A stretch of 64,000 nucleotides of DNA from Acanthochlamys bracteata (lineage: Eukaryota; Streptophyta; Magnoliopsida; Pandanales; Velloziaceae), in assembly GCA_019914995.1 (NCBI GenBank), contig CM034139.1, forward strand, positions 3,388,461 through 3,452,460, written 5' to 3'. A program made the position numbers and the translations under genes. Below are positions 24,235-35,745 of the stretch, in pieces. Position 1 is the stretch's first letter; the number at the start of each line of letters is the position of its first letter. The notes beneath the pieces were generated by a model. That model had not been told where the DNA came from. It ran no database searches and saw nothing but the letters and a program-made list of their open reading frames with translations.

Positions 24235-24560
24235 GTAAGTTGAATAGAAATCTCAAAATGTAATCTTTACCGTTTAGTTATAGAATTATGAGGCGTCAAC
24301 ACTCCGATAAAATTTTAGTTTTATCGGATCTATTTTAATCCGTTATTTTGATGAAGATGATACAAAAAAACAAACATGACAAAATTGTGAAATATAAGGA
24401 TTTTTTATATTATCTTGGTCAAAACAAAGGATAGTGATTTATTTATGGTCCGATTGAATTAAAATTTTATTCACATATTTACAATCTATAGTTTTCATAT
24501 CTAACTGTGAAGATTATTAGATTTGAACTTTTTACGCATCTCATATAGGTCAATGTGCGC
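24235..24560. mobile_element. Fold-back element, copy 3 (degenerate)
   Basis: This more diverged copy directly follows copy 2. Left words AATCTCAAAATGTAATCTTTACCG and TTTTAGTTTTATCGGATC are matched in inverse on the right by GTGAAGATTATTAGATTTGA and GGTCCGATTGAATTAAAAT. It lacks a TA run on its right side and its boundaries are uncertain. Confidence 0.6.
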
Positions 24561-26749
24561 CAATATGTATCTAAAGTGCTAATGCGCATGTAACTTTTTC
24601 TCAAAAAAAGAAAAATTGTTGCCTATGGGCAGTACCAGAATTCTCAAGAAAGTTGTTGTTTTCAGATGGTGAATTGTTTTGCTTGTATTTTATTTGGTAT
24701 ACTCTATGGAGATAATACAGGGCAAGTATTTGAACAAACTACAAGGCCTTACATGTGTTTGATCCAAGACAAAACTTTATAATTCTTATTTTTATATAAA
24801 AAGTTTGAATGTTTTAAAGATACATGGCTCTAACATATTGCAGATTTCCAAGTATTCATGTCATCCGTTCTTTATATAGAAAATGGTGTCTGGTTTAGGA
24901 AGGCTAAGCCATGCTTTTTGGGGTGAGGTGATGCCCAACATCACATACTCTTTAAGGGAATGTAGACCTTGTTGGAAGGCACTCAAATTAGGAACGCTTT
25001 TGAAGTTGTGTCTAGGGTGTGTTTTTTTAGAGTAAAACAGAAAAATACATTACTCTAAATAATATTGTTGAAACTAAATTTTATTTTTATTTTATTTTAA
25101 AATAAACATGATAGAAGTAAATTTTTATTATATTTTTTGTACGGTTAGAAGTGAACTATAAATGACTTGTTTTAAAAAAAAAGTGAGCTATATGAGTGAA
25201 AAAAATACAGCCCTATTTCTTAAGTGAATAGTTTTAAGCATCTTTACCCTAATGCTGGCATTTATAAATATTTGCAAACTTTACAAATTAACACATTGGT
25301 ATCCTTATAATCTGGAGCGTTCAGGTTTCTAGGAATTGGAGAGATTGTTTCTAAATAAACATTTTCTGAGATAAGGATTATTGAAGTGTTTTGTTGTGGA
25401 TTTAGTTTCTCATGTTGGGAAATTATTATTAAAAAAATCATTTATATAGTTTTTATAATATTTATTTTTAAATAGCGTACTATTATTTTAAATATTGCAA
25501 TTCTATATTAGAAAATATAAAATTTTAAATAAAATATTCAGTGAAATATAATGCTAAATAGTTTTTAAATTTGAAATTATACATAAAGACATAAAATATT
25601 CATCTTTTTGGAAATATATATAACAAGATTAACAAGAAAATTTATGCATTTCCAAATCCCTAGAAAATAACTGACGTTTTCCAAAAACATTAACATATAA
25701 AAAATATTGAATAGCATCTACTATCAAACTTTTTGCTGAGTTGCTGATTTATAAGTATCAGATCGAAAAGGTCCCATCAGTTGGAAAATGATTAAAATAA
25801 TTTTACTGAAAAATATTTTAGATTTTTAAAATATAAGTTTAAATTTTCTTATCTAAAAAATATAAATTTATAAATATAAAACTTTAATTTATCTGTAATT
25901 TATTTATTATTTTATAAATATGGTAAAAGGTTTTTTAAAAAATAAACTAATTAAAATGGAATGAAATGATATGATTCAATTACATTATGTGGTACCTTCT
26001 AATTTTATCTTTGAACAGGTCAATTAAATTGAATATTAAGTTTTACAATTAAAAATTTTAAAATAATTTGATAAAACACAACAAAACATTTGTCCAGATA
26101 TATATCAAGCTAGTAAGACATACAATACAAATATATTTTAAAGTTTTCATAAAACAGATAAATGCGTGCTACACTACAAATTATGTGTAAAGTATATAGT
26201 ACAAAATTTTTTAAATATGGGTTGTAACGTTAAGAATTTTCATACTCATCGCTACAAGTCTACAACAATACTCTGTCGTATTAAACGCTCTACAACTGAA
26301 TCACTTGTACAAAGTATAATCACTTGTTTACCGAATATAGTACAAAGTATATTACCGCCGTATCAAACGTTAAGGATTTTTAAATATAGTACAAACTATA
26401 TATTACAAAAACTGATGATCGGATTGCCATTCTGGACATAATCACTTATTTACTGAATCACCGGTGGCAAGTCGCCGCTCATCGTTGCTGGTCGGTTATC
26501 GCCGCTGCTCGGATCATCGTCGCATCTCATCGCCTCTTCGAATCAATCTTCACAAGGTTTAGGATTTTCATACTCATCGCTACAACAATATTCCGTCGTA
26601 TCAAACGCTCTACAACACTTTGGCACGTTGCCCTAGTCATCTTCAAACTAGACGAACATGCTACGTTTAGATTGACTAAAATCTTGTCATGGCACAAATA
26701 CCACCGTTGGTTCCATCGGGGACAACTAGCTTCGGTAGATTATAACTAT
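24561..26749. other. Intergenic region without a supported gene
   Basis: AT-rich sequence with no convincing frame. Around 26225-26290 and 26560-26610 a block of about 45 bp is repeated (words TTTTCATACTCATCGCTACAA and CGTATCAAACGCTCTACAAC). 26460-26560 is a C/G-richer patch of unknown nature just upstream of the lipoxygenase relic. Confidence 0.45.
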
Positions 26750-26970
26750 CAGCTAAACTTTCGGTGATCGCCACTGCTATTAGTAAGAGATAGAGAAGCT
26801 TGTGGTGAGAACATTTTCGAAGCCGGTAAAGAAGAAGATTAAACTCACTGCAATAGTGATTGTTAGGCATAAAAGTAAACAAGATTTTTGCGAAGCCGTC
26901 GCCAATCACCTCGATGCTTTATCTAATAAGATTGGAAGAAATGTTGTGTTACATTTCATCAGCAACAATC

Positions 26971-27405
26971 TATTAGATAGTTTCATTACTCTATATAATA
27001 TCATAATTTACATAAAACATAATTCATGATCTAAAAACTCAATAATTTTTACATAACTAAAACAATGGAAACATACTTTGATTCATAACGCTTATTTTCA
27101 ATCAGTTGTTTATCTTTAAAAAACTTAATTTCTCCCTCTTGATATTTACTTGATTCTAAAGCAATACTTTAGATGATGGAATTAATAACAAGCATTATAT
27201 GTAGATGAAGATAGAGAGAGAACCAAATATTTTTTAAAAATATATTTATAATTCACAACTATTATAGTGGATAGTTGTCATAACTTATCTAAAGTATGGA
27301 GTTATTGTAATTACCTATTATAATGTATAGTCTTAATAACTTCTTAACTAATAGGATATTACCATTATGTATTAAATCAAATATTATACATAGACCATAT
27401 CAACA
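26971..27405 (-). repeat. 3' LTR of the old copia element
   Basis: A 435-bp repeat whose minus strand starts TGTTGATATGG and ends CTATCTAATA (the terminal CA is mutated). It aligns along its length with 30606-31067, with many substitutions and small indels, so the insertion is old. Confidence 0.88.
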
Positions 27406-30400
27406 TCTCCCACTTGACTCATGTGTTAAAATTTCAACTTTATGGTTTAATAAAACTTAATGCGCAATAAAATAAATCCTTTCGTTCATTGGTTGTACTA
27501 TAATATTATTATTAAGTAGAGACTAATACGAGTCACGGCGGTTCTATGTCATTAACTCGATCTAGTTTCTTCCATGTACCACAAAATAAGTTTTAAACTT
27601 AATAAGACCTATAAATGACCATAATGGCTCACGTAATATCTATATAAAAGACAAATTCTATCAGTATTCCTATAAATCATTTATATATATACCAATAAAC
27701 GAAGTAAAATACATATAACAGAAACAATACATAAATGAGCTCGAATGTCAAACACGTAAACAATAAAGTTTTTCAATGATACCCATTCTTTCGACATGCT
27801 GAGTAAATATTGTTAGATACAACCCTTTAGTTAATGGATCCGCAATCATAAGATTGGTGCTAATATGCGCAATTGACACTTTTTATTTCTGAACTTCTCA
27901 CTTTAATAGTAAGATATTTTAATTACATATGTTTAACACTCTTATAATATTTGTCGTTCTAAAGAAAAAAATACTGCATAATTATCACAGTAAATTTTCA
28001 GTAGTTTGACAATATTGTCGACAATACTAAGCCCAAAGGTAAAGTTTTGCAATCAATTAGCTTGAATTGTGGCATCAAAATATGCCATAAATTCAACTTC
28101 CAGAGTGAAAGTAGCAATGACAGACTATTTCGCACATTTTCATGTACATTTTTTCTAGCCAAAATGAACACATATTCGAATGTGAATTTTTTACTATCAA
28201 CATATCTAGCAAAGTCTGAATTCGAAAATCTGACAACTTACAATTGTCAAATCTTTTATAAGAGAACATATGATCTTTCGTTCCTTACAAATATCTTAGT
28301 GTTTTCTTTACAGCCTTCCAGTGATAATGTTTTGAATTATTTTGATATCAACCTAGCATTCCGAAGGTAAAACTAATATCGAGTCTAGTATAAATCTGAT
28401 CATAATCAGGCTCCCAACAAGAAATGAATAAGAAATATCTTTATTTTTTTGCGTTACAATTCTTTTTTTGGACATTCCATAAGGCTAAATTTGTCACCTT
28501 TCTGAATTGGAACAACATTTACTTAACAATTTTTTATCCAAATCTCTCTAGAACTTTATTCATATATGCTTTCTGAAACAATCCTAACAATCTTTGTGAT
28601 CGATCTCGATAATTTCAATACCAATAACAAAAGTTATCTTTTCCATATATTTCATTTCAAGGTTTTTAGAAAGAAATTTTTTAGTCTCATATAATAAATC
28701 AAAATTATTTGTAGCAAGCAAGATATCATGAACATACAAAATTAAAAATATAAATTTGCTCTCACTGATATTTAAATATATACACTGATCAACAATATTT
28801 TTTTAAATCCAAAAAAAGTGATAGTATAATTAAACTTAAGATATCATTGTCGAAAATTTTGCTTAAGTCCATATTGATTTATTAAGTTTACATACCAATT
28901 TTTCTTTTATTCAATCTATAAGCCTTTAGGTTGACACATACATATTTTTTCATCTAAATTAATATTTAAAAATACGATTTTCACATCTATTTGATGTAGT
29001 TCTAAATCATAATGAGCTACCAAAATCATAATTAATGAGTCTTTTCTTAAGACTGGAGAAAATATTTCATCATAATCAATGCTATTCTTTTGAGTAAAAC
29101 CTTTAGCAACAAGTCAACTTTATATCGTTCGATATTACCATTTGAGTAACGTTTGGTCTTAAGATTTATTTGCACTCAATACACTTATATTTTTCTGACA
29201 ATTTAATATGTTCTTCTGGCTTAGATTTTAACTCATCATTCATGGCATCTATCCGTTCAGAACTATTAGCACCATCTATGGCCTGTGAAAATAAAACTAG
29301 ATCATCATTAATCCCTAAGTCAAAATCTGACTTGTAAGTAAAACAAATAATCGTTCGAAATAGCAGATTCTTTTTGTCTTTTAGATCTTCTTAACAGTAT
29401 TTCTTATGGCTCGCTTACAATAGATTCATCAAGATTGATTATTTAGATGAGTTTCATTTATCTATTGTTCTTATACACTATTAAACTGTTATACAGCTGT
29501 AGGAACAATAATTTTATAAGAAATTTGAGATAGAAAAATTCATTCTCTAACTTCTTTAATTTTCATTTTGAATGATTCTTCACTCCCACTGACTTCACCA
29601 TTTTCAATGAATTTAGCATTTTCAGTTTAAACAATTCTTTTATTATGGTTAGTACAATAAAATATATACTCTTTTAATCTTTCTGGATAACTAATGAAAA
29701 ATCTATAATTGTTCTTACATCCAGTTTCTTTTCATGTGTATTACAAATTCTTACCTCTGCCGGACAATCTCCAACATAAAGGTGTCTTAAACTAGGTTTT
29801 CGTCCTATCCATAATTCAAAAGTAATTTTTGGAACTGCCTTACTAGTAACCATAATTAACAAATATATGACAATTTTTAAAACATATATCCACAATGATT
29901 TGAGTAAAGATGAGTTATTTAACATACTTCTAACTATATCAATTAGAGTACGATTACGTCTTCTGCTACATCATTTTGTTGTGGTGTACCTGACATTAGG
30001 TATTGAGCACATATATAATATATTTTAAGGAATTTAGCAAATGGACCTACACATTGTTCCGTTTTATCATACTTTTCATAATATTCATCATCTCTGTCAG
30101 ATCTGATAATTTTTACTTTTGTATCTAACTGTTTTTCAATTTCAGTAATAAATACTTATAAGGCATTTATTACATATTTGGTGATTAACGAAATATTATA
30201 ATGCGAATTCAAATTAACTTACAAATTCTACAATTTGAATTTGTAAAAACTTATGAATTGGCCACTTTGTTAAATAACAAATCTTCATAATGCAAATTCA
30301 AATTATACAAATTTAATAGTTGTAAGAAATTAATTTATGCATAAAATATATACGATATAAATTTCTTATATGCAATATATTATTTAAACCATCATATAAT

Positions 30401-30605
30401 AGCGTACAATTTATGATGCAAATAATTTAATTGGCAAAATTTATACATAATAAAAATATGCATAAATTTTGAATTTACAAATACCAACAGCAACGGAAAA
30501 CATAAGCTTACAAAATAAATAACTTTAGGATTTTTATAATAAAAAAAAGAAAAAAATCTTTGATGAAAAATTATTGGTTTGTAGAACCTTGATTCTGATA
30601 CCACA

Positions 30606-31067
30606 TGTTAGATAGTTTTAGTCACCTATATAATATCATAATTTACATAAAACGTAATTCATATTCTAAAAACTCAATGATTTTTACATAACTTAAATTA
30701 GAGAAACACACCTTGATCCGTAGCGCTTATCGTCAATCAGTTGTTTATTTTTAGAAAATTTGATTTCTCCCTCTTTATCTTTACTTGATTTTAAAGCAAT
30801 ACTTTAGGTGATAAAATTGACAACAAATTTTTGATGTAGATTAAGATAGAGAGAGGACTAAGTATTTTTTTAGTGATATATTTATAATCTACAACCATCA
30901 TAATGGATAGTTGCCATAATTTTTTTCAATTCGAGAGTTATTATAACTTCAAATTATGGGGAATTATTATAACTTCTCTTATAATTGGTAATTTTAATAA
31001 CTTCTTAATTAATAGAATATTATCATTATATATTAAACCAAATATTATAAATGAGTCACATCAAATA
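30606..31067 (-). repeat. 5' LTR of the old copia element
   Basis: This is the partner of 26971-27405. The minus strand ends CTATCTAACA, followed by the tRNA-Met primer-binding site. It shares long words with the other LTR, such as ATAATATCATAATTTACAT and TTTCTCCCTCTT. Confidence 0.88.
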
Positions 31068-31490
31068 CGATCTTGATCCAAGTAAATAATCTAGTCGATA
31101 TACAAGAATTCAAATTTTTCTCTGACACATTAATTCTATCGATATACAACACGATCTAATCAGTTGTTTGTGTATATAAAATTCGTGATCAGGAACGAAG
31201 AATCCGAAGAAAAGCAGCGAGGTAGCGATAATAACTAGAGACGGAAGCGGCAAACAGAAGGATCGGAGAAGGTTGTATACAATGTTGAGTTCTTTGTTGA
31301 ACCAGATTTCGGCGAGCCATGTGGAGTGATAGTAATGGAACAAACAACAGAAAAAAGTTCTTTCTTGAAGCGATCGTTATTGAGGCCTTCCCCAACACCG
31401 ATAATACTATCTACTTTCTTTGCAATCGTGGGTTCAGTCTAACAAAGACCTTCCTACTAAAAGAGTCTTATTCACCAACAAGGTTTTAAA

Positions 31491-32530
31491 CTTCATAAAC
31501 AATAATATTCACTAACAGATTTCGGTGAGCCAGGTTGAGTGACAATGCTAATCACTTCACTGATAGCTGCGGTGATAGTTGTGGTGCTGATCACTGAAAG
31601 CTATTGACCTCGGATTCAGGTTAAGTTTCTAAGACCTTCTCGACGAAAACCAATCGCCACCGGAAATGTGAATCCGATTGGTTAACCCAATGACCCGTAG
31701 GATAAATTGATGATCCGGGGACTCGGAAATTTTTTTAGGTTGACACTCAGATTTGTTTGACTTCTATGCAATAAAGATTAAAATCAATATAAACGAATAA
31801 TTTCTGGCTCTATAAGTGAACAGTTTAAGTGCATGTATCCTCTTCTATCAGTTTAAACTAAAAGTGTTTGTTGATAGCTGATGCTTGAATAGTCGCAGCC
31901 ACCAGTTAAGTTGGTCACTAGTGCTCAATTTAACAACGACTATATTAGTTGTGGTTGCTGATGTTCAAAAAATAGCGATTAATTTGTGTATCGGTCATTG
32001 GTGTTTAAGCAATAGTGATCAAACCGTTTCTAATCGTTGGTTGGTGCTTAATTGCTACTTGAATTTTTTTATCCCTAAATAAAATCTTTGTCGCTAAAAA
32101 TTGTTTTTCTTATAATGATGTGGCATGATCGTTAGAGGAATAACCAAAACAATTTCTGTAATATGTAATTTTAATTTTAGTAAATATTTGATTGTTGCAC
32201 ATTATTTAGGGTTATTATACATGATGCATTTTAATTAGGCCAAGTATTTCACTTATCCACTCATGAATGACAATTTATGGAAACTAAAGAGGAGTAGTAT
32301 ATCTGTGTTCTTCTCAACCAACGACTTTCCCTCCCAAGTTCACAACCATATCTTTCCTACCTTATATTCTCTAAGTAGTTAACAACAACAACAACAACAA
32401 CAACATATGGAATCCCTTTCTAAGAAAACAATAACAACAAAAGAATTTAGTAAAACCCTGTGCTAATTCCCTCATTTCGAAGACGAACGAGTATTCCATA
32501 GACGTAAAACTAAAGCTTTCTAGCTAGCTA
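31491..32530. other. Spacer between lipoxygenase relic and WRKY gene
   Basis: No supported gene. At 31516-31542 a word close to GATTTCGGTGAGCCAGGTTG repeats the lipoxygenase exon segment at 31305-31332, so a small local duplication occurred. An (AAC)n run lies at about 32382-32404. The last few hundred bases are the WRKY 3' UTR and downstream flank. Confidence 0.5.
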
Positions 32531-35182
32531 CTATTCCAAGCTGCTTCCTCCTTGCTCGTCACGGCTACCTCTACTGCTTCCGATACCGTTCTCACCATTA
32601 ATAGCATCGACTACGGTTTTCCGAGCTCCGCCGGCTCCCATATATGAAGAAAGTGCAGCTGCTAGTGCCGTTGCAAACTTGGGGTCCGCAGCAATGGCAC
32701 TGGCACTATCCACCAAGGACATAGATTGCTCTGAAAGCGGGCGTAGTAACTCCTGAGCATCCCCGCTATCGAGTCCGGAGTATTTCGTTTGATCCGATGA
32801 TTGATGCAAGTCTAGACCTAACTTTCCACTGTTCAAGAACTGTTGAGATGTTGGTTGTAGTCTTTGAAGTGAAGAATTAGGGTTGTTGCTTTGTGTGAGG
32901 TCTAGGGTTATGGTAGGGAATGGAGCTGAAGCTGAAATGGTAGCCATGCTTGACGAGCATGGCAGCTGCATTGCTCTTGATAAGAAGCCAGCAGAGTTCA
33001 GTGTTCCCTCAGCGCTTGTTGTTGCCCCTGAGAGAAGCATTGCTGCTGCCGCGGAGGTGGTTGAAGCCATTGACATTGCCACCTGCGGCAGAGGGTGACT
33101 GTGCGTGCCCTCATATGTAGTCACCAGGATGGTTTTGTCCTCAGCGCACCTTTGCACCTTCAAGATCAATTCCAAGTTTTATATTTCAATCCTATATAAT
33201 TAATCAATAAAATCTCTTACTGATTACACTATTATTTGACTCAGAACGTCAATTATTACAATTAGTCCAAACTCATAACCCAGCTTGAGTAGTTTTTAAA
33301 TTAAGTGGTTCTTCTGATTTGCACATAGTTCTTCTATCTTCTAATGAGTTCCATCATTTCTTTGATATATAATACGCAAGACTTCATAGTATATCTACAT
33401 ATGATGAGTTGGGATTTCATTTATGGGGTATTTACTTGTTTCCGAACGGGGCAGCCTGCGGCCATGGTGCAACGGTAGTAAGCCCGGGGACAAGGGTTTC
33501 CTTTTGCCATCTTCTGCCCGTATTTTCTCCATTGGCATCCATCAGTTATCTGACTCAATTGCACAGATTAGAGATTTTTAAGTAAACTTTACAAAACATT
33601 TGAATTAATGTCATTGCATTTTTCCCAAGTTTATTTCTGTTTGCTCACCATTGGTGCTTCTGAACGAGCTCGAACAGATACACGAGCCTTCCTCATGGTA
33701 GCTTCTTGAAAGCTCTCCGGTTCTCTCATCGGTGGTGGCGGCAATTTATGATGCATTACTGTTCTGTTAGGCATCCATCCATGCTGTGATTGTTCCGAGC
33801 TCTCTTGATTATCTCTTCCTGAAACTCTACTATTACTATGATTCTCTTGATCGTGTATCATACTGTCCTTCTGATGATTGCTCGGCCAAGACGACGATCG
33901 GTCGTCTCTGCTCTCCGTGTTGCTGGAAGAATGAGAATTCTCAATCGTGTGAGTTGGTATTGGTCCTATCCCCATGAACTGTCTAGCCATGATTACTCCC
34001 GATCGGTTCTCAGGCTCCATCGTGCCGCCGACATTGCTATCCACCACCTAGTTAATGATCGCATACTTTCAAACTTCAATCAAAAGATATAACCGTATGT
34101 TGCAATTCACTCAATAACAAATTCATCATGCATACATCTTGTATGGATATGTACCTTGGTTTCTTGCTTCTGTTTCATGATAGTGAGGAAATGCACCTGC
34201 AAAGCGTTGTACTTACTACTGACTTGGCTGATCAAGGTTTTCAGATGCTGGTTCTCTTCTTTAATTCTCTGCAATTCAACTTGCATCGCTGCAAACTGCA
34301 GAGAATGATGCATACATGATGATCATATGAAACCAGTTACTCATATTACTATTGTTTAATTCTCATCCATGAATATTCCACGGTTCAGAAATTTTTGTTT
34401 GCACCACTGATGGAAAGTTAATAATCTGAAGAAATCGGACGTGTTGACTTTGTTTTTATTCCACTAGTTCTTTAATATCTCTGATTGATCTAGTGATCAA
34501 TGACTACTCATATTCAAAGATTTGGAATACACTCCATTACTATATGTTCAATGGTTCTGAACATTCCATCTTTTAAATTAATTACCTCATCGTTGCCTTC
34601 CTTGCTCGGCGATAGCCCGTCATCCACCGTCGACTTGTCGCTGCTGTTTGCAAGCCACAAACCAATCTGTTGACGCACAAGTTATACTCAATCAGAAATG
34701 AAATTAGCCAACAACGACGAGATCGATCGTTGAATCAATTGCATTCAAACCACAATGCATAAGAATTCACAACAACTAGGAAATTCAATTACGTTGACGT
34801 TGGAATCATCATCTGATTTAAGGAGGTTGATGTTAGGAGCCTTGAGATGATCCGTATCCAATGCCGACTGTGGATTTGGCGCCGTTCTGCTGATCTTTCT
34901 CTCTTTAGAGAAGAAATCCATCTCGCCGGCTACCATGATCCTCTGCTTGTTCTCATCAACAATATTGTTATTATCCGGAAGCAAAGACAACGTCGATGCA
35001 ACACTAGCAGTTGAAAAAATATCTTCGAAACCTGGCATCTGATTTCTTTGATGATGATGATGATCAATGCGATGATGGTGGTGCAAGTTTGCTGATCGCC
35101 TCAGACCCAAGAACGTAACAGTGCTATCTCCATCACCGTCCAACTTCAGTCCTCCTCCTCCTCCCCTTACACCATTCTCCAT
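32531..35182 (-). CDS. WRKY transcription factor, group IIb (WRKY6/31/42 type)
   Basis: A W-box-binding regulator of stress, senescence or phosphate responses, judged by its subgroup. Six exons on the minus strand: 35182-34793, 34666-34586, 34295-34155, 34047-33649, 33549-33436 and 33157-32531, all phase 0, giving 583 aa. In order: a His-rich segment (34-48), the subgroup motif MDFFS (88-92), a leucine-zipper-like coiled coil encoded by exon 3 ([19 protein letters not shown]), a basic region before the domain, WRKYGQK (344-350), and a zinc finger C364-X5-C370-X23-H394-X-H396. The tail has the subgroup's Ala-rich [12 protein letters not shown] segment and a C-terminal [14 protein letters not shown] motif. 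The VQR-type intron lies after PVRKQ, as expected for group II. All splice sites are GT-AG and the gene looks intact. The exact orthologue is not assigned. Confidence 0.97.
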
Positions 35183-35386
35183 TAATTACTTGCTAGCTAT
35201 TAGATTCAGAAAATTGAAGATGAATTGATAGTGAGTGTGAACAAGAGATATAGATGGATTGTTGTTTAAGAAGGGGGAGAGAAGACTTGTTGATGTTGAA
35301 CAAGTATTGGAAGGAAGAGAAGAAGAGTGGCGGGAGTGTAGGACGTGTGGCAGAAAACGAGCAGCGTATGCAGGTGATCAGAGAGA

Positions 35387-35450
35387 AGTCAAAACGGAGA
35401 CCGCTTCTGTTCGGCTTGTTCCAAAAAAGTGTTTTTCTTTCTTTATAAAA
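35387..35450 (-). promoter_or_regulatory. WRKY promoter: TATA box and a W-box
   Basis: On the minus strand TTTTATAAAG (35441-35450) can serve as the TATA box about 260 bp before the ATG. A TTGACT W-box (35387-35392) lies between it and the start codon. WRKY genes often carry W-boxes and regulate themselves; that is inference here. Confidence 0.4.
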
Positions 35451-35515
35451 TTATTTATTTAATTTATTGAAACAAGAAAAAAAAAAAATTGAAAAAGTCC
35501 ACGAAGACGAAGAAG

Positions 35516-35745
35516 CGTTTGATAGTGTTTATGGAATAAAAAATATTTTTATTTTTTTAAAAAAATGAATTTATTTTTTTTATTTTTAAAAAAAATAAAA
35601 ATATATAATAAAAAGATTTTATTTCGTAGAATTTTTTTACACTATCAAAATTTTTAAATAATTTTTTAAATATTTATAAAATATATATTAAAAAATATGA
35701 ATAAAAAAAAATTGAAAAATTATTTATGATAAACAGTGACAAACA
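35516..35745. mobile_element. MITE-like AT-rich element upstream of the WRKY gene
   Basis: About 230 bp with inverted termini: GTTTGATAGTGTTTAT (35517-35532) against ATAAACAGTGACAAAC (35729-35744), matching at 13 of 16 positions. It shares an identical 32-bp interior block with 14661-14692. It lies about 70 bp upstream of the probable WRKY TATA box. No target duplication is clear. Confidence 0.55.

Larger units (their letters stand above)
26971..31067 (-). mobile_element. Old Ty1-copia LTR retrotransposon (reverse orientation)
   Basis: A 4.1-kb element with two diverged LTRs lies inside the lipoxygenase relic. Read on the minus strand it has a 5' LTR (30606-31067), a primer-binding site TGGTATCAGAATC complementary to initiator tRNA-Met beside it, decayed gag-pol, a polypurine tract AAGTGGGAGA at about 27406-27415, and the 3' LTR (26971-27405). 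Recognisable pol pieces are an integrase-end segment (29674-29925, with GRKPSLRHLYVGDCPAEVRI) and a reverse-transcriptase segment near 28950-29120 encoding VAKGFTQKNSIDYDEIFSPV and HYDLELHQIDVK across frameshifts. The five bases on either side are CAATC and CGATC, a target duplication with one change. It is inactive. Confidence 0.9.
26750..31490 (+). pseudogene. 13-lipoxygenase 5'-end pseudogene, split by a retrotransposon
   Basis: Only the N-terminal PLAT-domain part of a type-2 (plastidial) 13-lipoxygenase is present. The left part (to 26970) encodes KLSVIATAIS and then KLTAIVIVRHKSKQDF, NHLDALSNKIGRNVVLHFIS. The right part resumes at 31068 with LDP and exon 1 ends at 31081. A 111-bp intron (31082-31192) follows in the correct phase. 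Exon 2 gives RTKNPKKSSE, VVYNVEFFVEPDFGEP, FFLEAIVIEAFPNT and SWVQSNKDLPTKRVLFTNK, ending near 31480. At least two frameshifts (around 31230-31280 and 31340-31430) break it, and the catalytic iron-binding domain is absent. Active members oxygenate linolenic acid in the jasmonate pathway; this copy cannot. Confidence 0.85.

Noticed and set aside
28047..28370. Plus-strand open frame of 107 codons
   Set aside because: It lies antisense in the decayed reverse-transcriptase region of the old copia element and has no coding signature.
34128..34319. Plus-strand open frames over the WRKY exons
   Set aside because: Shadows of the minus-strand exons, which have full domain support and phased splice sites.
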